NCBI RefSeq assembly: GCF_947497275.1 | Contig: NZ_CANMFS010000010.1 | Location: 1 to 64,000, forward strand | DNA: 64,000 nt | Source: an uncultured Sulfitobacter sp. | GTDB lineage: Bacteria > Pseudomonadota > Alphaproteobacteria > Rhodobacterales > Rhodobacteraceae | Direction of reading: 5' to 3' | Shown: piece by piece, positions 42,314-51,318 of the stretch | Layout of the letters: each line of letters begins with the position of its first letter | Numbering within the stretch: the first letter of the stretch is position 1 | The notes under the pieces: model-generated | Told to the model about the DNA's origin: nothing | The model's input: only the letters and a program-made list of their open reading frames with translations | Database searches by the model: none | Program-made: the position numbers and the translations under genes

Positions 42314-42814
42314 ATGAATTGGAGAAACAGAGTGTTCAAAGTTTTTGCAAAGGGGTTTCTGGGTCTGGCGGTCGCTCTGGTCATGAACCTGCCAACAATG
42401 TCGGCGGCGCAGGACGCCTCAAATGACACTCTGATCTCGGTGGAAAATCCATGGGCGCGCGCGAGCATCGGCATGTCGCGACCGGGCGGCGCCTATCTGA
42501 CCATCCGAAACGATGGCAAGGATACTGTCTCGCTTGTCGGCTTGCGCGCCGAAATTTCCGGCATGGCCTCGGTCCACGAAACCCGGACAAACTCTGACGG
42601 AGTCAGCAGCATGACTCCAGCCGAGGATATCGCAATCCCGGCTGGCGGAACGGTCGCTCTCGAACCCGGCGGCTATCATGCCATGCTGATGCAGTTGCAG
42701 TCACCGCTAGTCGAAGGAGAGACGTTCCCGCTGACCTTGCTCTTTTCCGACGGCACAGAGCTGGAAGTGAACGTGCCGATCCTCGGGGTCGGAGCCCGTG
42801 GTCCCGAAGGCTGA
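42314..42814 (+). CDS. PCu(A)C periplasmic copper chaperone
   Basis: 166 aa. A signal peptide is followed by the PCuAC fold: PWARAS, GGAYLTIRN, and Met/His ligands in MASVHETR, GVSSM and GGYHAMLM. Such proteins hand Cu(I) to oxidase subunit II or SCO. It sits between two SCO genes, the usual partners. Confidence 0.92.
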   Translation: MNWRNRVFKVFAKGFLGLAVALVMNLPTMSAAQDASNDTLISVENPWARASIGMSRPGGAYLTIRNDGKDTVSLVGLRAEISGMASVHETRTNSDGVSSMTPAEDIAIPAGGTVALEPGGYHAMLMQLQSPLVEGETFPLTLLFSDGTELEVNVPILGVGARGPEG

Positions 42815-42822
42815 CATCGGCA

Positions 42823-43446
42823 ATGGGCAAAGCGGCGAAATTCATAGCGATTGGAGCAGTAGCGATTGTCTTCGCTCTTTTCATCGGATGGTGGCAGGTC
42901 GATGGGCCTGGTGCTGGCCCGGTTTCGGGCGAGCGGCCCCTGCCGCTGACCGCAATGGATTTCAATCTGACCGATCAGGACGGTGCGGATGTAAGCCCCG
43001 CATCGCTGATCGGACAACCCAGCTTGGTCTTCTTCGGGTTCACCTACTGCCCGGATGTATGCCCGACGACGCTTTCGGATATTTCCGGTTGGCTCGACGA
43101 TCTCGGGACAGAGGCCGAGGATCTGAATACCATCCTCATCACCGTCGACCCGGATCGCGACACGGTAGAAACCCTGGCCGAATACGTTTCCTACTTTCAC
43201 CCACAGATACAGGGGTGGACAGGGTCGGAAGACCAGATTGCTGACGCCGCCGAAGGGTTCCGGGCCACTTATGAGAAGGTCGAGGGCGCGGACGGCGGCT
43301 ATACGATGAACCATACGGCTGGCGTGTTCCTGTTCGATGCGACAGGCCGTTTCGTGAGCATCATCGACTATCACGAACCACGCGAATTCGCCGTGCCGAA
43401 GATAAGGCGCGCGATGCAGGACAGAGCCGAGGGGGCAGAATCTTGA
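42823..43446 (+). CDS. SCO1/SenC-type copper chaperone, second copy
   Basis: 207 aa with an N-terminal anchor, CPDVCP, and NHTAGV containing the third ligand. It is homologous to the SCO protein at 40605 but too divergent to be a recent duplicate. It overlaps the peptidase gene by 4 bp (ATCTTGAG region, TTG start of the next gene). Confidence 0.92.
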   Translation: MGKAAKFIAIGAVAIVFALFIGWWQVDGPGAGPVSGERPLPLTAMDFNLTDQDGADVSPASLIGQPSLVFFGFTYCPDVCPTTLSDISGWLDDLGTEAEDLNTILITVDPDRDTVETLAEYVSYFHPQIQGWTGSEDQIADAAEGFRATYEKVEGADGGYTMNHTAGVFLFDATGRFVSIIDYHEPREFAVPKIRRAMQDRAEGAES

Positions 43447-44795
43447 GATTGAGACATATCGTTCTGGGAACGACGGTGGCTGCGGCAGCGGTCGGCACGA
43501 TTGCGAGCAGGACGCTGGTCTCAGCGCCCCCACCCGACAACATCTTTTTCGAAGCTCCGACAGCTCTCGTTGCTCCGCCGGAACCCATTGCTGGACCCGG
43601 CGTCATCGGCGCAGTCCGCGATCCCATGTCGAACAGCGTAGAAGCTGCGTTCCAGATGCCGGAGCTTCCTATTCTCGCACGTCCAGAACAAGATGATCTT
43701 GCGGCAATCGTTCAGGCCCTCGCCATGCCGCCTTGGGAAGCGACGGTCGAGACCGGTGATACGCTGGACGTGCTTCTCTCCCGCGCTGAAATGGATGCGC
43801 AGATGCGAGCGGAAATCGCACTCGCAGTGGCGGTCGAATATGATTTGCGTCGTCTTCGACCGGGCCACCGTCTGAGTGTCGGATTTCGCCTGGATGGTTC
43901 GCCAGCGATCGTGACATTAACCGTCGACGATGGGATCCGGATCGAAGTCACTCTGGACGACACGATTGCCGGCCGGACGATAGCGCCTGCCGCCTCCACA
44001 GTCGAACGGGCGGGTCAGTTGCTGGTGAGCGGGTCGATCTATGCGTCGCTCGACAGGGCAGGCGTGCCGCCTCGTTTCGCTGTCGATCTTGCACAAGTTC
44101 TGGGAGACACGGTCGATTTCCGCCGCGATCTGCAAGGTGGCGAAAGTCTAAATATCCTCTGGGGCCAGCCGATCCTTCCCGACGGGTCCGAGGTGGGCCA
44201 ACCACTTCTGACTTATGCCGCGCTTGATCTGGCAGACGACCGATTCGAGATCGTGTGGTCCGACGAAGATAGAGGGCGCGCGACGGTCTATCTGAATGGC
44301 GAAATCCTGCGGACGGTCGCACCGCCGGTGGAAGGTGCGCGCCTGTCGTCCGTCTTCGGCCAGCGCAAGCATCCGATCTACGGCAACATGCGGATGCACA
44401 CCGGGGTCGACTATGCCGCCGCGGCGGGGACGCCGATCGCGGCCACCGCGCCCGGACGGGTTTCCTTTATCGGGTGGCGAAACGGCTACGGTCGGGTGGT
44501 CGAGATCGCCCATGGGTCCGATACGCTGACCCGCTACGCGCACCTCAGCGCCGTGCCCGAGGGTCTGACAGTCGGGAACCGTGTTCAGGCGGGCGAGGTG
44601 ATCGGCCAGGTTGGCGAGACAGGCACGGCAACGGCCCCGAACCTTCACTACGAAGTGCGCGTGGACGGACGGCCCATCGACCCGCTTGGCGAGGAATTAC
44701 TGGCCTCAGCCGAAAGTCTCGATACCGGCGATGCCACGGCGATCCTGGAAGCAACACGCACGCGCTTCGCGACGACACTCAGCGAAGACACATGA
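43443..44795 (+). CDS. M23-family (LytM-type) peptidoglycan endopeptidase
   Basis: 450 aa from a TTG that overlaps the SCO stop. A membrane anchor or signal peptide comes first, then an OapA/LysM-like region, then the M23 domain. Zinc ligands lie in RMHTGVDYAA and in LHYEVRV. M23 enzymes cut peptide cross-links of the cell wall. Together with the L,D-transpeptidases it adds a wall-remodelling activity to the metal island. Confidence 0.9.
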   Translation: MRLRHIVLGTTVAAAAVGTIASRTLVSAPPPDNIFFEAPTALVAPPEPIAGPGVIGAVRDPMSNSVEAAFQMPELPILARPEQDDLAAIVQALAMPPWEATVETGDTLDVLLSRAEMDAQMRAEIALAVAVEYDLRRLRPGHRLSVGFRLDGSPAIVTLTVDDGIRIEVTLDDTIAGRTIAPAASTVERAGQLLVSGSIYASLDRAGVPPRFAVDLAQVLGDTVDFRRDLQGGESLNILWGQPILPDGSEVGQPLLTYAALDLADDRFEIVWSDEDRGRATVYLNGEILRTVAPPVEGARLSSVFGQRKHPIYGNMRMHTGVDYAAAAGTPIAATAPGRVSFIGWRNGYGRVVEIAHGSDTLTRYAHLSAVPEGLTVGNRVQAGEVIGQVGETGTATAPNLHYEVRVDGRPIDPLGEELLASAESLDTGDATAILEATRTRFATTLSEDT

Positions 44796-44812
44796 ATAAT
44801 TTCAAAGGAAAA

Positions 44813-45268
44813 ATGATGATCTACAGGCTCAGAACTCTCGCCGCCACGACACTTTTTATTGCCGCCGCCACGGCAGCGACCGCCCAGACCGCCATCCACG
44901 TCGGAAAGACGCGCGGCTGCGGGTGCTGTGTTGCCTGGATGGAAAAGCTGTCCGAGGCCGGGTTCGCGCCGGAAGGCGAGAACATGGGCGGTGCGTTGAT
45001 CCGTCTCAAAATGGATCGCGGCATCCCCGTCAATATGTTCTCCTGCCACACGGCCACCATCGATGGCTACACCATCGAGGGACATGTCCCGCCAGCCGAC
45101 ATCACCCGTTTGCTTGAGGAACGTCCCGATGCCGTAGGTCTCGCCGTGCCCGGCATGCCCATCGGCTCACCCGGCATGGATTTCGGCGACGATATCGAAG
45201 CCTACGACGTCTTTTTGGTCAAAGCAGACGGCACCACCGAAGTCTTTTCGTCCTATCCGGCGAACTGA
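44813..45268 (+). CDS. DUF411 family metal-binding protein
   Basis: 151 aa from the ATG at 44813, chosen because AAAGGA precedes it; an ATG at 44792 is possible. Signal peptide to about residue 23 (ATAQ). The mature part has the DUF411 signature RGCGCCVAWMEKL, a conserved cysteine-histidine (FSCHTA) and YTIEGHVPPADITRLL. These proteins are copper-binding and usually lie with cop/cus genes. Confidence 0.9.
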   Translation: MMIYRLRTLAATTLFIAAATAATAQTAIHVGKTRGCGCCVAWMEKLSEAGFAPEGENMGGALIRLKMDRGIPVNMFSCHTATIDGYTIEGHVPPADITRLLEERPDAVGLAVPGMPIGSPGMDFGDDIEAYDVFLVKADGTTEVFSSYPAN

Positions 45269-45269
45269 G

Positions 45270-46061
45270 GTGGAGCAGGTCGCAACTCTTTCGCCCGTCG
45301 CACTTGGATTTCTGGGAAGCCTCACCGCCGGTCTGATGACCGCCGTCGGAGCGACGCCCGTGCTTTTCGGCCGGACCCCTTCGCGCAAGTGGCGCGACAT
45401 CTCCCTTGGCTTTGCCGCAGGGGTCATGCTCGCGGCATCGTTCTTCTCGCTCATCATACCCGCACTCGACGCGGCAGAAGGGCGATACGGAGACGGAGCA
45501 ATCCCGGCGCTGATCGTCTGCGTGGCAATCCTGATGGGGATGGGCGTGGTCGCATTGATGAACGAGATGATCCCGCACGAGCATTTCAGCAGCGGTCGCG
45601 AAGGCCCGGAGGCTGTCTCGCTGCGGCGCGTGTGGCTTTTCATTATTGCTATCACGATTCACAACGCGCCGGAGGGTCTGGCTGTCGGTGTCGCGTTTGG
45701 CGCTGACGGTTTCACCGGCGGATTTCCCGTCGCCCTTGGGATCGGATTGCAGAACGCACCCGAAGGTCTTGCCGTGGCAGTCGCCCTGTTGGGTGAAAAA
45801 TACTCGGCGGGCCGTGCGTTTGGCATTGCGGCGTTGACCGGCCTTGTCGAACCCGTCACCGGTTTTCTGGGCGCTGCGGTAATTGTTGTGGCCCAACCCC
45901 TTCTGCCCTGGGGTCTGGCCTTTGCGGCAGGCGCGATGCTCTACGTCATCAGCCACGAGATCATCCCCGAAACCCATCGCAGCGGCCACCAGAAACAGGC
46001 GACCACAGGTCTCGCGATCGGCCTCGTCGTCATGCTGTTTCTCGATGTCTGGCTGGGGTGA
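45270..46061 (+). CDS. ZIP-family divalent metal transporter
   Basis: 263 aa from a GTG, one base after the DUF411 stop. Eight hydrophobic segments with the ZIP signatures HNAPEGLAVGVAFG and NAPEGLAVA in the metal-conducting helices and HEIIPETHR. ZIP proteins normally import Zn or Fe. In lead operons such permeases sit beside LspA-type genes, as here. Confidence 0.9.
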   Translation: MEQVATLSPVALGFLGSLTAGLMTAVGATPVLFGRTPSRKWRDISLGFAAGVMLAASFFSLIIPALDAAEGRYGDGAIPALIVCVAILMGMGVVALMNEMIPHEHFSSGREGPEAVSLRRVWLFIIAITIHNAPEGLAVGVAFGADGFTGGFPVALGIGLQNAPEGLAVAVALLGEKYSAGRAFGIAALTGLVEPVTGFLGAAVIVVAQPLLPWGLAFAAGAMLYVISHEIIPETHRSGHQKQATTGLAIGLVVMLFLDVWLG

Positions 46062-46064
46062 ATC

Positions 46065-46541
46065 ATGGCAATCCGTTCCCTTGGAATTTGCGTGTCCGTC
46101 GCGGCCTTCGCCGCCGACCAGGCATCGAAGGCCTTTGTCCTTGCCAACGCGGACACACTGGCCGCAGGCATTCCCGTCTTCCCTGGCTTCAACCTGATCT
46201 TTCACCGCAACTATGGTGTGACCTTCGGGTTCTTTCAGAACGTGCCATGGTGGGGACTGGCACTGGTCGCCACCGCCGTCGTTCTGTTTCTTGTGGTCTC
46301 GCTGATCCGGGCCACGCAAGCAGCCGAGGCGATCGCCTATGGCATGGTGATCGGCGGCGCTCTGGGAAATATTCTGGATCGTCTTCGCTTCGGCGGAGTG
46401 ACCGATTTTCTGGACTTTTATCTCGGAACGACGCACTGGCCTGCGTTCAATCTGGCGGATGCCTTTGTAGTTTGCGGCGTTGGAGTTCTGCTGATCTTTA
46501 CAGGACGTGAAAAGGTCGCCTCATCGGAAATATCGAAATAA
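46065..46541 (+). CDS. lspA: Lipoprotein signal peptidase II
   Basis: 158 aa, four membrane segments. The catalytic aspartates are in GNILDRLRFGGVTDF and FNLADAF. LspA cuts prolipoproteins before the modified cysteine. Plasmid copies beside lead- or zinc-resistance genes resemble PbrC. The gene follows the ZIP transporter by 3 bp and precedes lnt, giving a lipoprotein-maturation pair. Confidence 0.94.
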   Translation: MAIRSLGICVSVAAFAADQASKAFVLANADTLAAGIPVFPGFNLIFHRNYGVTFGFFQNVPWWGLALVATAVVLFLVVSLIRATQAAEAIAYGMVIGGALGNILDRLRFGGVTDFLDFYLGTTHWPAFNLADAFVVCGVGVLLIFTGREKVASSEISK

Positions 46542-48083
46542 GTGATGGTGTTTTTGACCGGCATCACCGCTCCAAGGGTTCGGAGAGTGACGGGCATTGC
46601 CCGCACGCTCGGCGCATTTTCCCTCGGTGCTCTGGCGGTTTGCGCTCTGCCGCCGTTTTCTACACCGGTGGTTCTGCCCATCGCATTTGGTGGGCTGTAT
46701 CTCATCACGGTCGGAGAGAGCCGCAAACGGGCCGGTCTTGCCGGGTGGATGTTCGGCGTCGGCTTCTTCCTGTTCGGACTGTCCTGGATCGCAGAGAGCT
46801 TTTTTGTCGATGCGGAGCGGTTCGGCTGGATGGCTGTCCCTGCGGTGGCGGGACTGTCAGCGGGACTTGCCCTGTTTCCGGCGGCGGCGATGGCGGCGTT
46901 CGCATCCAGCAAAGCGCATGGTGTGCCTGGCGCATTGATCTTCGCCGTCTGCTGGTCAGTCTCGGAATGGCTCCGCGGCACGGTTCTGACGGGTTTTCCC
47001 TGGAACCTGATTGGTTATGCGTGGGCCGACTATGACATACCGCGTCAGATGGCGGCATGGGTCGGAAGCTACGGACTCGGCCTTCTCACGGTTCTGCTGT
47101 CGGTCCTGCCCGTCACGCTCCTTGCACAGGATCGTCGGCAAAACGTCAGTGCCATCTTTCTTTTCACGGCGGTGGCGGCAGGAGTCGGAGCGTTCGGCAT
47201 GGTCCGACTTGCGGAGCGACCGCTGCCGACCGACACCACCGTCAGGATCGTTCAAGGGAATATCCCCCAAAGAGAGAAATGGGCCCCTGCCTTTCGTGCC
47301 CGCAACATTGCGCGCTACCTCGACCTGTCGGCGCAACCGGGAGGGTTCGACCTCCTTCTCTGGCCAGAAAGTGCTTTTCCCGGCTATATTGACGAAGACG
47401 TCACGATGCTGGACCGGATCGCCGACCTTCTGCCTGAAGGCAGTATCCTTCTGACCGGGGCACAGACCCGCGCGCCGGACGGGAATGGCACGAGCTACAG
47501 AAATTCGGTGCTGGCGATTGATTCAAACGGTCGGATCGTGGCTCGTTATGCCAAGCATCATCTTGTGCCGTTCGGGGAATACGTTCCTTTCCGAAGCCTC
47601 CTTCCGCTGGATCGACTGACCGCAGGCTTGGGTGATTTCACGCCCGGTCCTGGCCCGGATACTCTCGATTTACCCGGCTTACCTCCGGTCGGTCTTTCAA
47701 TCTGCTACGAGGCAATATTTCCCGGACGGGTCGTGGACGCTGCGGATCGACCGGGTTGGTTGTTCAACGCCACGAACGACGCTTGGTTCGGAGCGTCGCT
47801 CGGACCCAGACAGCATCTGGCTTCTGCTAGGATGCGCGCGGTCGAAGAAGGCCTGCCGATGGTACGCGCGGCGAATACGGGTATTTCGGCGGTTATCGAC
47901 GGCTTCGGACGGATCGTTTCTCGCCTTGAAATGGACGAAACCGGCGTGCTCGACACCCCCTTGCCTGCTGCGCTTCCGCCCACGCCATTCTCGAAATATG
48001 GGCAAATGACATTCCTGCTTATCTTAGCAGCGTGCCTCGCCAGCGCCATCGGACTGAATTTCAGAAAGGACAACGAACTATGA
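46542..48083 (+). CDS. lnt: Apolipoprotein N-acyltransferase
   Basis: 513 aa from a GTG directly after the lspA stop (ATG at the next codon also possible). Hydrophobic N-terminal half, then a nitrilase domain with the catalytic residues: glutamate in WPESAFPG, lysine in KHHLVPFGEY and cysteine in SICYEAIFPG. Lnt adds the third acyl chain to lipoproteins; in Escherichia coli the same gene was first described as cutE, a copper-tolerance locus. This is probably an extra copy, since lnt is normally chromosomal. Confidence 0.93.
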   Translation: MMVFLTGITAPRVRRVTGIARTLGAFSLGALAVCALPPFSTPVVLPIAFGGLYLITVGESRKRAGLAGWMFGVGFFLFGLSWIAESFFVDAERFGWMAVPAVAGLSAGLALFPAAAMAAFASSKAHGVPGALIFAVCWSVSEWLRGTVLTGFPWNLIGYAWADYDIPRQMAAWVGSYGLGLLTVLLSVLPVTLLAQDRRQNVSAIFLFTAVAAGVGAFGMVRLAERPLPTDTTVRIVQGNIPQREKWAPAFRARNIARYLDLSAQPGGFDLLLWPESAFPGYIDEDVTMLDRIADLLPEGSILLTGAQTRAPDGNGTSYRNSVLAIDSNGRIVARYAKHHLVPFGEYVPFRSLLPLDRLTAGLGDFTPGPGPDTLDLPGLPPVGLSICYEAIFPGRVVDAADRPGWLFNATNDAWFGASLGPRQHLASARMRAVEEGLPMVRAANTGISAVIDGFGRIVSRLEMDETGVLDTPLPAALPPTPFSKYGQMTFLLILAACLASAIGLNFRKDNEL

Positions 48084-48244
48084 TCGTGATCTTCGGAGCG
48101 TTGGTAGGCGCCGCATGGGGCGGATATCTTGCAAAGAAGCGTGGTGGAAACAAGAAGGACATCGCTCAGTATGCGACGAGTTCAGCGATCGTATTCGGGC
48201 TGCTGGCGCTTTTCCTGTCAATCCTTCTTGCGCGCCTGATTTGA
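48080..48244 (+). CDS. Small membrane protein
   Basis: 54 aa, ATGA overlap with lnt. Two hydrophobic segments (VIFGALVGAAWGGYLA and SAIVFGLLALFLSILLARL) are separated by a lysine-rich loop. Function unknown; coupled to lnt and last gene of the operon. Confidence 0.65.
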   Translation: MIVIFGALVGAAWGGYLAKKRGGNKKDIAQYATSSAIVFGLLALFLSILLARLI

Positions 48245-48250
48245 ACGGCG

Positions 48251-48754
48251 CTAGGCGAATATGTCGATTGGCGTCCCGTCGCGCACCATCGCGTAAATAT
48301 CTTCAATCTCGCGATCCGTCACTGCGATACACCCCGCCGTCCAATCGGGCTTGATCGCGTCGATGCCGGGCCGTGGCCCGCCATGGATAAAGATTTCGCC
48401 ACCCGGCTCGCGTCCTTGAGAGGCGGCGTATGCGATATCCGCCTCATTTGGGTATGAGATGCCAACTGACAGGTGGAACAGGCTGTCCGGGTTGCGCTTG
48501 TCGATCGTATAGGCCCCCTCGGGCGTTTTTCCGTCACCCTCGAACTGCTTGTGCCCTTCTGGCGCAAAGCCCAGATCAATCCGGTAGGCTTTCAGAACCC
48601 GGGCGTTGTTGTAGAGGAACAAGCTCCGGTCGCCCTTGAACATTTGCAGCCGTGTGACTGCGGGCCCGTCATAGGTCCGGAATTTGCTGGCACATCCGGC
48701 GAGGCCAATGGCCAATCCTCCCAGAACCGCAAAACGACGTGTTGTTTTCATCAT
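48251..48754 (-). CDS. L,D-transpeptidase lipoprotein (YkuD family), third copy
   Basis: 167 aa. The N-terminus TTRRFAVLGG is a twin-arginine signal and LAGC at about 18-21 a lipobox, so it is probably a Tat-exported lipoprotein. YkuD residues: HGGPRPG and AGCIAVTD with the catalytic cysteine. It converges on the lnt operon. As a lipoprotein it would need the LspA/Lnt enzymes encoded next to it. Confidence 0.87.
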   Translation of the reverse strand: MMKTTRRFAVLGGLAIGLAGCASKFRTYDGPAVTRLQMFKGDRSLFLYNNARVLKAYRIDLGFAPEGHKQFEGDGKTPEGAYTIDKRNPDSLFHLSVGISYPNEADIAYAASQGREPGGEIFIHGGPRPGIDAIKPDWTAGCIAVTDREIEDIYAMVRDGTPIDIFA

Positions 48755-48812
48755 GTCATCCGCTCTATCAAATTATGCGTTTGCTTGTATCGGTCGCGGG
48801 GCATCGCATCAA

Positions 48813-51164
48813 TCAATGCCCGTGCGCCAAGGCCCCTTGCGCCATTTTCTCTCCCACCTGGTCGCCCCCGGTCGGGGTGCCCGTATCGGTCGTGGATCGA
48901 AGCAGCCTTAGTGCATTCGCCACGACCAGTAGTGAAACGCCGACATCTGCAGCAATGGCACCCCACATGGTTGCCATGCCGAAGGCGGTCAGGCCGACGA
49001 ATAGCGCCTTCGTCGCCAGTGCGATTGCGATGTTCTGATGGATGATGTTCATCGTCCGGCGCGAATGACCGATCAGCCACGGCACCTTGCCGATATCGTC
49101 CGTCATAAGCGCGATATCGGCAGTCTCGATGGCGGCGTCCGACCCTACCGCCCCCATTGCGATGGCGAAATGCGCACGCGCCATGGCAGGCGCATCGTTC
49201 ACGCCGTCGCCGATCATCGCCACCACATCGTGGGTCGCGACCAGCTCCTCGATTGCGCGTACCTTGTCTTCGGGCAGCAACTCGGCGCGAACCTCGTCGA
49301 TCCCGACTTCCGCCGCGACTGCGCGCGCGGTACGCTCGTTGTCGCCTGTCAGCATGACGATAGTTTTCACGCCCTGCGCATGGAGTTTCGCAACGATTCC
49401 CTTCGCGTCCGGGCGGATACGGTCACGTAGTTCGATCAGGCCGAGCAGTTGGTCGCCCGATCCAACGGCAACAAGCGTGCTGCCCGCGCCTTCGATCCGT
49501 TCCAGCAGGTCGCGGGGAATGCCATCACCCAGACCCTTCTCCAAAGCGAACCGGTCAGACCCGAGCCAGATGGACTTGCCTTGCCATGACCCTTCGACAC
49601 CCCGGCCCGGCACAGTCCGTGTGTCCGTTGCCGCCGACCGCTCCAGCCCATCGCGCTCGCCACGGGCCAGAATGGCGCGGGCGAGTGGGTGTGACGACCG
49701 CGCCTCCAGCGCCACGGCGGCACTCAGCAAATCACGGTCTGTCGTGCCGTTCAGCGGATGCAGACCCGCGACTTCCGGCTCGCCCATCGTGATCGTGCCG
49801 GTCTTGTCCATTGCCAGCGCTGTCAGCCGAGACGGAGCCTCGACATAGGCCCCGCCCTTGATCAGCACGCCGTTGCGCGCGGAAGCGGCAAGCGAGGCCA
49901 CGATCGAAACCGGCGTGGAAATGACCAGCGCACAGGGGCAGGCGATGACCAGCAGCACCAGCGCGTTGTAGATCCAGTAGCTCCACGCGCCCGCGAACAG
50001 CAGCGGGGGCACGACGGCAATCAGCAGGGCGAGCACCATGACGATGGGCGTGTAGATGCGTGCGAACTTCGTGACCCACTGCTCCACCTCGGCCCGCCTC
50101 GAATGGGCGTCGCCCACCATGCGGATGATCTTCGACAGCACCGTATCGCCTGCGGCCTTCGTCGCCCGAACCGTCAGCGTGCCGTCGCCGTTGATCGTCC
50201 CGGCATAGACCTCGTCGCCGGTTTCCTTGGCGACAAGCGCACTCTCGCCGGTAATCGGAGCCTGGTTCACGTCGCCGCGCCCGTCGGCCACTTCGCCGTC
50301 GAGCGGAATCCTGTCGCCGCCCCGCACCACGAAACGGTCGCCGATGGCGACCTCGGCTGCCGGAACGTCCGCCTCGCTTCCATCGTCCCGGATGACCCGG
50401 GCCGTTGGTGGAGCCAGGTCCAGCAACGCCGAGACGGCATTTCGCGCACGCCCCACGCTCCAGGATTCCAACGTGAGCGACAGAGCAAAGAAGAACGCGA
50501 CTGTCGCCGCTTCGAAATATTCGCCCAAGGCGATGGCACCTGCGACGGCGACGATCATCAGCAGGTTCATGTCCGGCGACAACCTGCGCGCCGCCGACCA
50601 TGCCTTTGGCGCGACCAGCCAAGCCCCCAGAACCACCGCCAACAGAAACAGACCGATTTCGATGAAAGGCATTGAGGTCTCGCCATGACCGGAAAACAGC
50701 CGCAACGCCCCTCCTGCTCCGGTCTCGATGATGTGATAGATAAAGCCTGCCGCCCAGAAGCCGCCGCTCAGCCCGGTAAAGAGGCGCTGGCGAGCGAAAT
50801 GCGCCGCCTGATCTTCTTCGGCGGTTTCAGCGTCCCAGATCTTCGCGCTCATCCCTGTCGAGCCAACGACCTTGATGATGTGATCATCGCTCACGGAACC
50901 GGCGCTTTTCAGGATCGTCATGCGACCGTTCAAAACGTCGAACGCCAGATTGTCCGATCCACCGACTACAGGCCCGACGACACGGTTCAGGATCGCGACT
51001 TCTTCGGCACAATCGAGACCGTTTACGCGAAAACTTCGTCCTGCCGACTCCGGGGTGGTCGACACCTCCGCAACAGTCTCGGCGGTCTGACCGCAGCAGA
51101 CTTTTGTGTCTTTACGGTTACTCTGATGAACGTGTGCATGCTTGCTAGGACCGTCGTCTTGCAT
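48813..51164 (-). CDS. Zn/Cd/Pb-exporting P1B ATPase (ZntA/PbrA-type)
   Basis: 783 aa. The N-terminal tail is rich in histidine and cysteine (KHAHVHQ, KVCCGQ) and has one metal-associated domain with GLDCAEEV. The transport motif is CPC at 409-411, the phosphorylation site DKTGT at 453-457, and the hinge [10 protein letters not shown] near the C-terminus. CPC with this N-terminus fits Zn/Cd/Pb export. A MerR-type promoter lies just upstream. The C-terminus ends in AHGH. Confidence 0.93.
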   Translation of the reverse strand: MQDDGPSKHAHVHQSNRKDTKVCCGQTAETVAEVSTTPESAGRSFRVNGLDCAEEVAILNRVVGPVVGGSDNLAFDVLNGRMTILKSAGSVSDDHIIKVVGSTGMSAKIWDAETAEEDQAAHFARQRLFTGLSGGFWAAGFIYHIIETGAGGALRLFSGHGETSMPFIEIGLFLLAVVLGAWLVAPKAWSAARRLSPDMNLLMIVAVAGAIALGEYFEAATVAFFFALSLTLESWSVGRARNAVSALLDLAPPTARVIRDDGSEADVPAAEVAIGDRFVVRGGDRIPLDGEVADGRGDVNQAPITGESALVAKETGDEVYAGTINGDGTLTVRATKAAGDTVLSKIIRMVGDAHSRRAEVEQWVTKFARIYTPIVMVLALLIAVVPPLLFAGAWSYWIYNALVLLVIACPCALVISTPVSIVASLAASARNGVLIKGGAYVEAPSRLTALAMDKTGTITMGEPEVAGLHPLNGTTDRDLLSAAVALEARSSHPLARAILARGERDGLERSAATDTRTVPGRGVEGSWQGKSIWLGSDRFALEKGLGDGIPRDLLERIEGAGSTLVAVGSGDQLLGLIELRDRIRPDAKGIVAKLHAQGVKTIVMLTGDNERTARAVAAEVGIDEVRAELLPEDKVRAIEELVATHDVVAMIGDGVNDAPAMARAHFAIAMGAVGSDAAIETADIALMTDDIGKVPWLIGHSRRTMNIIHQNIAIALATKALFVGLTAFGMATMWGAIAADVGVSLLVVANALRLLRSTTDTGTPTGGDQVGEKMAQGALAHGH

Positions 51165-51194
51165 TGGAAACCTCGAAAAATGAGCGCTAAATGG

Positions 51195-51225
51195 AAGATA
51201 GGAGCTTCAGTTGCTAGAGGTTCAA
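51195..51225 (-). promoter_or_regulatory. MerR-type promoter of the Zn/Cd/Pb ATPase gene
   Basis: Minus strand: TTGAAC, 19-bp spacer CTCTAGCAACTGAAGCTCC, then TATCTT; 31 bp from the ATG. The left half CTCTAG equals that of the L,D-transpeptidase boxes. Confidence 0.68.
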
Positions 51226-51318
51226 GAAGTTTCTTGCATGTTCCAGTCGTGAGACCGTCACAGGTCAACATTGAACATCCGTTGAATTGTTCGGGCACGA
51301 AAGCAAGCCGATAGGACT

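Noticed and set aside
40605..43446. Two SCO genes as a recent tandem duplication
   Set aside because: Apart from CPDVCP and general fold the two proteins differ throughout, and three other genes lie between them.
45219..46436. Long open frame on the minus strand, 405 codons
   Set aside because: Antisense to the ZIP transporter and lspA; composition (many H, D, Q, G) is that of a reverse-strand shadow.
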